A DNA stretch of 62,778 nt from Acanthaster planci (lineage: Eukaryota > Echinodermata > Asteroidea > Valvatida > Acanthasteridae), in contig NW_019091541.1 in NCBI RefSeq assembly GCF_001949145.1, positions 1 to 62,778 on the forward strand, in the 5' to 3' direction. The position numbers and the translations under genes were made by a program. The number at the start of each line of letters is the position of its first letter. The stretch's first letter is position 1. Of this stretch, positions 11,501 through 23,500 are shown piece by piece. The notes below the pieces were generated by a model, which was not told the origin of the DNA, ran no database searches, and saw only the letters and a list, made by a program, of their open reading frames with translations.

Positions 11501-14500
11501 GAAATGAGTTCAGTTTTGGTAAATTTGTGGGGGAATACTTACATGTAATATGACTTCACAAAATCATATTTAAGTTTACTTTTGCACCAAATGTGAACTG
11601 GTTCTTAAAGTGGCATGTTTCCCAGATGAGGAACAAGTACACGAGTCATTACTTTGCTCTGATATCTCATCATTCCCTTTTTATCTTCTTTCCTATCCAT
11701 GCAGTCCACTTCATCAGGCTCCCCCAGGGGCTCGCCAACTCCCCACCCAGGGGCAGCTGCTGCTAGCACGGTAGCAGCTGTGGCAGTACCCAACCTGAAC
11801 TTGTCTCAATTGTCAAAACCCAGCATGGTACTGAGAGTCAGGCCCCCGCCGGCAATCCTAACAGGTGTGCATGGAGAACGCTGAGGATTCATTAGCAGAC
11901 TGGATGTTGAAAAAAAAGTCACTGCATCTGAAAAACTTGACAGCGGCAGGCACAGCTAGCAGGGAAATATTTTTTCCATAGACTTGTTTGTTATTTCCAG
12001 GAATGGCTGAATAATTCAGACAGTGTTTTTGTATTCTTCATGTCAAGGAAGCCTCTTCCGGTACTTCACTAAAATGTAGTCTCAGCATTTCTCAGAACTG
12101 TCCAATGTGTTTGCCAGATTACTTTTGCACAACCTCAGATCCCACAACGGGTTGTGCATGCAAATCCCTCAGTTCTTCAAATGAAGACGCTGTCGGATGC
12201 TTGCTGTAGAAGCATTGAAGCCTTGTTGTTGGCTGTGAAATGTAACCTGCAGTAGTGTATATTATTGACGTAGAACAGAAGTGCGACCGATATTCCCTGA
12301 ATTTTTCCCCTGGATTACCAAGGTATATTCTGCAATTTCCACACCACCTGCACACAATATCCCATTCTCGTTTAAGCAAGGTGCAAAGTAATTCAGAAAT
12401 CACCATTTTCTTTGAAAATATGCCTCTAAAATTCGAACTTGTGTCAAATCAGAAAGGTGCAAGAGGTCGTCATCGGCTAAAGCAAAGCTACAACTCAATC
12501 ATGTGACCTTGGCTTATTCCAAATACCTTTGGTGCTTTGTGTTGTAGGCGTGACTGGCTCTGTTTCCTCTCTCTTCCGAGCCATTGATGAAGGTCAGGTG
12601 GTGGGTCTGGGCACCAAACAACACCTGATCACCGACCAGCACCTGGAGAAACGCAGGCAGGTCTTTCAGCAACAGCACCAGGACCAGCTGCGGTTCCTGC
12701 CAGAGCAAGAGGACAAGGCCTGGTGGGTATATTATTCACATTAGCACCGTGCCAAATTAAAATGGACGCTGTACAAAGTCTAGCACTGAGCTGGTACGGA
12801 CCCAGTCCGGGATTAGCAAACTGTACTGTGTGGCACACTCAGAGTGGTTTACATGTACGACACAGAATACACAGAGCCTGGCCTAGAAAACTGGACAATG
12901 TGGACTGAGAACTTCGCCAGTTTCTTTTCAAATTGCTTTGACTAAAATCCAAGACCAGGCATTGTTGCAAAACATTTTTCATAACCCTCATGTCCCTGTC
13001 AGCTTGGTGTCCTTTATGCTTTCATATTCACAGGACTTGCTGAGCACACGCGACCAATTGCAGTTGAAATGTATGGTCTTCGCATGAATGCCTTGTTGCC
13101 AAGTGCACACTGTACCACGACACACCATTTAGGAATCATTGCACCAGAGAAATGCTGTGAACTGGCATCTTCAGTGCTATAGATATTTTTTAAGCCACGA
13201 AGGGTAGTTGTGCAAGAGGTCCATGTACAGCAAGTGACAACCATTCCTTCACCCTTCCTACCTGTCACTTGCAGCCCTCGGTCCCTGTGCATTTTCCTCA
13301 ACCCAAGCTTCCTACTGGTCACTGGCCTGGAGGCCAGCAATGATCGGCCCAACAGTGTGGCTGTGGCCTGGACAGGAAGTACCAACATCTGCCATTATAA
13401 TCTCCTTAAATCGTCCAAAGGTGAGAGAGACATCCCAAGATACTAGAGTTAACAAAATACAGTAGGCAGTTCCAGGAATAGCAAAAACAACAACTAGAAA
13501 GCCTCACTGAATAGTTTTGTGGTTTAGTAATCAAAATGTTCGACCATGTCCAAGGCAAGTAAAATGAATGTTTCATTTGTTGGAGTTCATTGCCATTTCA
13601 CACATGAGATTTTTCAACAGAGGCGTCAACAAATTTTTTTTTCTGTTGAATTATGTCTTATGAAACGAATCTTTGTTGTTTTAAACCCCCCTTTAATAGC
13701 GACGATGTCCATTCAGACCTAAGAGATGGCGATTTTGCATTCATCAAATCTGTGATTCCTGAATTTCTGTTTGACTGAAAGGTATATTTTATCGCGAGAT
13801 TAGACTAGTTTCAAAACAAGGGTGTGGCCATGTAACTTCTAAAACACGTTTATGTTCCTAAGAACCCTAGGTTGTTGTCAAAATTGCTCATTGAAAATGT
13901 TTTTACAGACCTTCAACAAGTGTTATGAATAAACAAAGGAAACAATTTCCATTGATTTATGCAAAGGTAACAATGATCGGCGTTCAACAACATCAGGTGA
14001 GTAGCTGGTGATGAAAGACAAATCGTGGTTAGTTTCATGTCAGTTGTGAGTAAAGTATCCGTGAAATCATCAATAATCTAAAAAAGCACTCATAGTGTCT
14101 CTAGATCTTCTGGTTAAGAGTGTTGCACCTTCTATGATGAGATTTGTTTACAGATTTGATGTTTTGATGTGTTTCCTCATGTGCCAGTAACTGCTTTTTG
14201 TGTTGACATTTTCATTACCAGGTTTTTCTGCCAAGAGCACTAGTAAGAATCACTATTTGTATTCTGGGGGAAGGTGTGTTGTGCGTTCACATCATGAGTA
14301 CATGTTCATAGCCAGTTGCCATTGTCACAAATTGTGATACAGTAAGCCTGAATGCGAGCAGAAATTTTCCTAACATTGCCAAACCACATGATTCGAAAGG
14401 AGTCTCAATAAACGTGAGCTTTGCATCCACTGTAAATGCAAATTCTCCTCCAGCTTCACTCGTCATTGAATGTATGTATGATGAGTAAATACTGCCCTCA

Positions 14501-17500
14501 GCAGTTGCAAGACAGGAAAAGGGAAGTGACTGTACATCACAAATTGACTTGGGAATGCCTTGTCACAAAGAGACCAGGGCCTGCCATTTTTTTTAAAGCT
14601 GCCTAAACGTACTCTTCTTTTCAAGACATACTCCCAACAAGTCCAAAAAGAAACAAGCAAAACAGAAACAAAACCACCAGCCCCCCCCTCCAAAGGAAAT
14701 GGAAAAGGTACCCTGGTCACAGTCCTACTTTTTCCACAGTTAGTGATATTCAGATGGTACAGAGAGGGCATTTTCTAGCTACATGTGGTGTGCAGTTAGC
14801 AAAACAGCTACTGTGCCCATATACATGTACATGTAATCTGTCCATACCTGGGTAACTACATCAGTGCATCATTACGACTCACCCGGGTTGAGACATTTTT
14901 AGCTTTGCAAACACAGACACCAAGTGCATCCTTGGCACTTCATAATGAATTAATTAAAAACTTTGCAGAGAGTAAGAATTCATCATCCATTTCCTTGCTT
15001 TTCGTCGTCTATGGCCAGTTAATCTCCATATGAGAACTTGGCTACAAACTTACGTTTGTTAGTCCGTAGGATTCTGATCAGACAGTGTGGGTATTTTGAC
15101 TTACGCAACAAAAGGAACAAAATGCCTTGTACAAGGTTTTTGCATCATAAGCTGGTAAAAAAAATGACGTCTGCGTAATCCATCTAAAAACCTATTGAAT
15201 GTACATGTATTATGTCACCTTAGGGGAAAGATTGCAGTTGAAACATCCCTGATACTGTAATTGCTTTAATTGGCTTAACACATCAAATAGGTGGTTTCAC
15301 GTTGGCTTGGTGGGGAACAAAATTACAAGATGTGTAACTATGTTGCCCAGCGTTCTGTCTTAAAAATAATGCATACAATTTTGCTTTTGATGTGGCAAAA
15401 AACACATTATAAGGAGTCAGTATTGTTACCACTAGATTATTAACTGTATTATCCCTCTGGCTGTTACATTTTTGCCATGGTTAGTGCATGTCCTGTTGTT
15501 AACCATTTGAGCCGGGTCTGACTAATTCAGAGCCAACTCTCAAACAGACAGCAGCTACCTCAAAGAGTCCTACCCTGATTTAGTCTATAGAGGATAATCC
15601 ATCTGATCAAATGGTTTAAATGGACAGGGACATTCAGGAGTCTTGACAGTCACTGTGTGAGGCAATTAAGAGTTGTAAATCAATGGTTTAGAGTTTAATT
15701 TATAAACTGTAGTCTTATGATTAGGAGATGTCATTACTGCAGCGACAGATGAGATGCCACACTCTTCAAATTGAGGAGCATATACTTTTTGGCAATACAA
15801 GTTCAACACCCTAATTTATTCATGGGTTGGCCAGGTTGAAAGCAAGATTAACTCTTCAAACAGTTAATCATCTAATCTGATGAATAATTTCACATTTCTA
15901 ATCAAACATACCTCAGTGTTTTAAGCAAGATTTTGAAAATATTGGAAGGGCAGTTTAAAATATAATTCATGCCTGTCATAAATTAGTCTGATCAACAGTT
16001 TACAAATTATTAAACATAGTCATGGAACAAGACTTTAGAAATGGCTTTCCTGTGAAGAAGGCAACTTGGTCAAAGAAGTCCATGTACCTAGTGCACGCAT
16101 ATCACTTTATATACCAGATACGTGAGCATGGCGCCCCTACAGTAATTTTGTTGTCTACTTCTGATTACCGGATGAGCCTATCATAAAACATTCATTCAAC
16201 TCTTGATATCATCAAGACTCAGACCTTACAGACTTCCACATTTTGTAGCACTTGCTGTGGAACCCATCACACCATGCACAGCTGCACAGCTTTGCACCTT
16301 TTGCCAATCAGAACATTCCAATATGCCACATTACAAAATGCAGGGGAAACAAATTATTCTGCTTCAAGGCACAAATACCCAAAACAAATTTTTTAATTAC
16401 CTGTTTTTGATATTTTGGGCATCTTTACTCTGCCAATAATGAGTCTTAGAAATTTTCATAACACATTACAGGCCAGTCAGTCCACTGACTCTGACCTCAG
16501 TTAACAGTTAAGTGATTTAACCCCTTCGCTGCTGATGACTGCTACTACAGCACCTTTGTATGAGCATTAGTGCATACCACACATACAGTCTATTCACCAT
16601 GCAGCTGCTGGTTCAATGGGGCCTGCTGCTGGACAACACCCTCCATTCATGGCATGCCACAGCCCAGCAGTCGCAGTCAAAATAATCCCGCCCGTGAAGG
16701 GGTTAAACTATAAAGATGATAATTTTTATGCTTGAATGCCTTTTGTACATGCCTTTATTAAATTCAAATATGAAGCAAACGTGTTGCAAAATGTTGTAAG
16801 CATCCTAGCAGAAAGCTTGGCATCTGACATCTGATTTAGACTGCACATTAAATGTTAGCCAAGGGAGGCATGTTTTAGGCCTTAAATTTCCCTGCCCAAA
16901 ATATAAAGTGAAACTGCTGTCAACATAAGATAGAGCTACATGTACACTGGTTGCTTGATTATTTTTTCACATTTTTGGAGACGCTACTCCTAAGTTCAAA
17001 TGTAATCCACTTAACCATTCTTGTTCATGTTCTCCTTGTCAAGATCTTGAGCACAAGCCTGACATTGTATGGCCGTTTGGCAGTGACATCACCTGTCTTG
17101 CTGCCTCACCATGTACATCGCTCCTTGCTGTAGGTCATGGAGATGGTACCCTGACCATCTATGATCAACACATGGGTAAGACTACCAGTACCAGCACTCT
17201 TCTTTTTTGAAGGGTTTGTGCGAGGCACACCATTGTTATAAAAAAATTGTAATGTTTACATTCATCTGTTCAGCAAATGACACTGTAAAATGTTTTCTGA
17301 ATAATTTGCTTAGTACGTTCTCACAATCTTGCAGTCAAAGAGATATTTCACAAGTAACAGAATCTAAGATGAAAAAGCAATGCTTCATTTGAATTGCACA
17401 TCACCTCTTTCCACTGGATAAGTTGTGATAATGAACAAATGATGGACATTCCACTGAACTACTTCTCAAAGAATGGCTCAAGCTGCAGGCATATGGCCTC

Positions 17501-20500
17501 TTTAGTCATGTATTGTGTTCTTTCTTGCTGGTTAATTCGACAGGTCTGCCCCAGGCGGTGCAGAGACTATCAGCAGCTGGTTCAGTCTCTCACGTCCACT
17601 TCCTTAACCCCAGCATCATCTCCCCTGCCCAGGGGCCCTCCAGGGAGCCCTCAGCCACCCCTGACACACACCTGATGGCCTGCTGCTCTGATGGCAGCAT
17701 TTCTGTGGTGCGGTGTGGCTACGAGGGTGCTGTGTCACTGCGGGTCATTGAGCCAGCCTGCAACGATCGTAAGGAGAGGGTGGTGTCTGTGCAGCCTCTG
17801 ACTGGTATCCCTCAAGTGGTAGGTACATAAATTTCATAAGAGCCCTTGTTAAGAGGGTGTGGTTCCAGACCAAAAAGTATACGTAATAAGGTCATCATAC
17901 CAGTTACATGAGCTTGGAGGGTGGGTGTACAATTAGAGTTCGGGGAACAAAATTATTGAAAGATGTTGCACTAGTGGGAGAAATAGCTAGCACATCTTAC
18001 ATTCTCTTTCTCTTTTGTGTCCTTTCTAAATTTCTATCTTTAGGCAGGGATATATGATGGTACATGTATGTGTCGTTAACCACACTTTGGCAAAAGCATG
18101 TTCCTCAAAATATTCAATCTTGTCCATGTCTTCTATTTTTTACTATGAGAGGATCACTGGTATTGCAACTTCGAGTTTTAGATGTTTGTGTCTGTGTTAA
18201 CAGTGATTGCTTCAGTTTTTGTGGTTGTTTATTTCAAACAGTAGGTTGTATAATTGTGATTTACATCTCAATTTTTATTTACTTGGGGATCCGTCATAAA
18301 TAACAGGGTGAACAATGACAAAAGAATGCTTTTGTCACAGTTCCTTTTAATACTGGTAGCTTGGGAATTGGCTTGAGACTGAATGGAATGACTTGTGATG
18401 GATCTGAATGCAGCACTACTAGGGATTGTTTCATAATTTGAACTGTCCATTTGGAACACCCTTTTCTCATTCCAGAAGGAGTGGCCGTTCCACTGGGAAC
18501 ACAGCATTCCCACTGGAACGCTGCCTTGGAACTGTCTATGGATGCACAAAGTGCACCGTTCCAGTGATGCAGGAATATTCAAGTGGAATGCTATTGTTCC
18601 AGTGGGAATGGTCCAACAGAGTATGAATATTCATGATTTTAGAGATGCTTTCTTATAATTTTTTTGATCTTGCTGGTGGACTGGTTGGATGGAGGGAGAG
18701 GTGAGAAAAGGTCCTAATGGCATGTGTGTGGTTTGGTTTTTTTCAATGGTGGGAATTGTTTTGATTATGGGGGGGTGAGGTCTCCGGTGTGGTTGCCAGG
18801 TAACATTGAGCGCACAATGGAGTAACACATTATGTCACAGCAAAGCATTGTGGAAAATACATACTCTACATGGCAAAGTTCTAGGCTGATGGATTTCAGG
18901 GCTGGGCAGCCACAGTATTTCAACATTTTCTGCTCCTACTCTGCCTGCGGATGAGCTGCTGTATCTAGTGACTGGCTCAGGCAAACTGCTCAGATTATCC
19001 TAGTCTTTTGTGCCAGTATGGAATCTTGGTGGGTCTTGTCTTGTTTTTGATGTTGAATACTTGGCACTGAGATGCGATGCTGCTAAGGCAGTCCTTTGAT
19101 AGAACTAATCTCTTGGCCTACCCACTTTGACCATCTGAGCACTGCAGTGGAAGCAGTGGAAAGAGATTCCTGCACAAAAGCTCTCTTTTCTTTTGTCCAA
19201 CTAAGACTGTTTTAAGATCTAAGAAGTTGGCACTGCAGCTGTTGGCATTCAGGTCCAGAGATGTCACTGACAAAAACTTCTGAAAGATCATTCCCAAGTT
19301 AGCCCCGAGACAGTGGAAGAGATATAGTCCAGGGCAAGAGAATTTGGAGTAGGTTAATGCTTGTCATGGGCAGATCAGATTTTTCTTTAAATTGATGAGC
19401 TACAGTATCCCAGGTATAAATGATGGGAAACCACTACTGTGCTGCTTCTGAGTAGCTCCAGTATCAAGCAGACTCTTTCATCAAGTGCCATTTAAGTACT
19501 TTGATACCTTAGACAACACGTCAGTGTCCGTGTAATCACCACGTCCTGGATATGCCACCCTGAGTTGACGACAGATAGAGCAACATGCACAACGACAGTA
19601 TATTATTGACTAGTTATTCACCCATGGGCCATTGAAATGGATTTCTCCCCAGTATCAGTGACATCATGCATTAATGCATGGCCTATTATTCGTTATTGTT
19701 TGTTTCTATTTCTGGTGAAAACACCAAGGATATTCTGACAGGAAGTTTGTGTCTATTCTTAACATGCATGTGAAGTTTTCGCCATGAAAAAAATTGGCAA
19801 GAATGTGGCAACAGGAAGACAGGAATAGTGTTGCTCAATTATTAATCTTGGAAAAGGGCCAGATAGTCGAAAAGGAAACCTCATATTACATGCTTTAATT
19901 ATACCTTTATCTCTCTTTTGCAGTCATGTTGATAGAACTGAATGGTCCATTAGTTATTTTATTGTTATTTATTTTACCTCTTTAGTCAGATAAATAATAA
20001 AAAGGGGAAGTCAAGGTCAAACAAAAGTATAAAACTGTCATTAAATGATCTGTTTGACCATACCCATATATAAATAACAACAGCTAAGAATAAATCACTA
20101 AAAAGCTTTAATAAAAAGAGTAGCCCATGATATCCCCTTTCTATATAAAGACAATTAACAGATTCTGATAAAAAAATCAGGCAAGATCATATATCAAATC
20201 ATTTATCTTAATAAAATGAGACAATCATAATGTGCAGATGCTAAAATAATGGAAAATGAAAAACATTGGGTAGAACATCCAGTTTGACAACAAAACCAAT
20301 AAACATTAAAAAGGAACAAAGCTCATCAAGAAATCCAAAATAAATCGTATGCCAAATGGAAAAAACACTGTTAACTAATCAGATTAAAGATCTTCCCTTA
20401 AGTTTGATCTAAAGGCCCCAGCACCCACTTAAGAATCAAACTGTTCCTGGTACCGGTATCTCCATCAAGTTTGGAAAATATCTTGGGAAAACGAACAATA

Positions 20501-23500
20501 GTACTGTACTTAAAAGCATTAGTCCTGGGATTTAAATGATGAAAAGTAAGCATGTCCTTGTGCCTTACATTAACATGTAACAGATTCAGAAAGTCCAGAA
20601 TAAAATTTGTTTTTAGTAGAGATTAAAAGTTTAGCCGTAAAACTTGTATTCAAAAAAATCTTCTGTTAAAAAGAGTCATCAAGCCAAGTTATGCAGTCTA
20701 TCCTGGTAGCTTTGTTCCATGTAATTCTGTCGCAGTATCATTTGGGTAGCCCTACGCTGAACAGATTAAATTGAGCCAATAGGCCTTTTGCTATGAATCC
20801 ACCATACAGGTGAAAAATAGTCTAATATTGCCAAGACAAGGACTTCGTACACTAGTGTGGCAATTACCCGACACCAAACATATCAGACCAATAAGTCAGT
20901 TACGCTTTGAAATGATATCCTGAACATGCAAATCCAAGACAGATTACTTTGGATCAAGCAGCCAAGAAGCTTAAGGGAGCTTACACACTCCAAATCAAAG
21001 CCTCCAAGATGATATGTAGGTTTGGGAAGTTGACGCCATGTCAAACGCGTCACTTTGAATTCCTCAGTATTCAGCCTAAGGCAATTGGACTTGGCCCACT
21101 CTTCAATAGTATTCAAGTCATTATTTTGGAGAACTGGATCAGAGTGATCAGTAGAGATATTTCTAGAAACAAATGTATCAAATGTATACTGTACAAGAGT
21201 GGATGAGATATGAAGTTGTAAATCATTAGCATACAGTACAAACAACAGCACAGAGTCCTATGGAACTCCCAGCCAATCAGACATCTTACCCTAATGTACT
21301 ACTTGTTGCAGACCCCTACTCAAAAATGACTGGACCCAGTCAAGAGTTTAATACAAAATGTGAAAGAGAGGGTGATTTTATCCCCCCCCCCAGCGGAAGA
21401 AAGGGGATTTTTCACTACTGGACAGACACATGGCTTAGGAGAGCACCAGTTTTGATTTCATCTTCAGCAAATGTATTTAAGTTAAAAAAAACTTGAAAAA
21501 AAGTTTGTTCATTCGTGGAATTCTAAAAAGAATCCTAATCACATGTACATCCATTCTTCGTCATCTTCTTGAGTTGGTACATTTACTTTTTTTCCTGTCC
21601 AAAAGGAGATGCAGGCTTACACTGTACATGTACATCCATTCAATTACATGTATTATGAGAGACATCTGGAATTATTGAGACGCAGGAATTAAATCCATTT
21701 AATTACATATGTTCTCCATAGGATATGTATATATTTATGCAAATATGTGTTCAGTGGATGCTGTATTCAGTGTTCTGAATGCTGTACACTTGTGCCAAAT
21801 GTACTTGGTTGCAGTGGCGTAACTAGGGTGATACGGCTGAGGGGGCACCTGAGGGTGCACAAGTTTTTTTCAGAGGGCACTGAAAATAATTGAAGTAGGT
21901 ATATATTTTTTTGTCCATTTCAAAATTTCAAATGGGGAGGGGGGCTTCCGTGGGGGGCACATATCCCCCCTCCCCCCATAGTTACGCCACTACTTGGTTG
22001 CCCGATTCAGTCACACAAGCAACCGATCGTCATAGATTGGAGGTTATTTTCTTGAGTGGTGAAATTGAATTTCCTCTCCAGTAGTGAAATGTACACGTAG
22101 GCTGTGCACTGTGTGGGACTGACTCAGCCATTTTGCGCATGTAACACGTGTTGGCCTGACTAGCAATTCAAGGAGCATGCATTTCTGTCCAGTAACTTCA
22201 GGGTAAGAGGGCCAGTATAATGGATGTGTTACCAAAGCTCACATAGCATTCATGTGCTAGTTAATGTTCGGTGCCTCTCAGAAAATCTCTCCCACAGCCA
22301 ACTGACTTATCAAATCAAATAATACCCAGAATTAATTTTATACATACATGTATGTGTTGGGTTGTTTGGTAACCAAGGTAATATCCAGTGCAAATATGAT
22401 GAGTTAAGTTCTGAAAAGTTGTGAACCCTCACCCTGTGTTCGTAGTGGATAAACCCTTGTGCATTTCAAACGATGCATTTAGCCATTATTTGGCATGCAC
22501 ATTTAGTGTTTATCCACTACGAACACAGCGCGAGGGCTTCCCTCATTTTCTGTTTTCTCTGGTTGACGCAATCTACATTCAGAATTCGCATCTTGGCATG
22601 AACAGAAAAAACCTTTTAAGCTTGTTATACTTGAGCTCTTAAAACAAATGACACTGCATTTGATTTGGATGTTTCTGTATTTATTTGAACAGATAAAACC
22701 AGAGAAAACTTGTTTTACTTAGAGGTGCCCTTTAATTCAATTTTGCCATCTTTTAAGAAAGTCAGCTTTAAAAATGTGTTACATGTACTTGCACAGATAT
22801 GGACTTTGCATTCCATAAGAAATGTGTTTTAAAACATACAAAATGGCTTGCCAGTCTAGTCAGTTTCAGCTAATGCAGATCCCCATGCATGGCCATGTGC
22901 ATCTTGAAGAAGAAAGTTCCGGTAAACTTGGTGATAAATTGACTCACCTGAGGGCTCAACAAAAAGCCAGTAGCCTGATTTGAACCTCTTACCCCCTGAT
23001 CAAAGGGGACAAATGTTGACCACCAGGCACACACCATTATAAATCATTCTTGTAAAGGCTATTTTTGTCATTATAATACCTGTCGTTACATAATGTACCC
23101 TAGTAACTTCTGGTACACCCCCATATCCCCATCTCCTCACAATATTTCTCAATTCATCCCTCATATGCCCCTCGTGATATACCCCTCACTACATACCCTC
23201 ATGTACTCCTTATGTACATCCCTTATTACACATCCCACATACTGTAAACCCCCTGCTAAAAAGTGGCCTCTACCGTGACTGTGCTGGCAAATATATCTAC
23301 GTGCAACCCCTCCCACCTTAAAAGCCTCAAATTCCGTCTCCGGATATCTAGCCGATGATAGTCATTACCTGTGGTTTTTAAAGATCAAAGTGAACTGGTG
23401 TGACTTATCCCGCATGCTGGTTCTGATCCAAACCGAACTGCCTCTGACTTTTTTCCTCTGGGGAAACTTGTGTTTCTCCCTCCCCCCCCCATCACAGGTT

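Noticed and set aside
18940-19010. Short in-frame stretch reading LPADELLYLVTGSGKLLRLS, like a WD strand
   Set aside because: No donor site follows and a stop ends it; the phases of the flanking WDR93-like exons already join without it.
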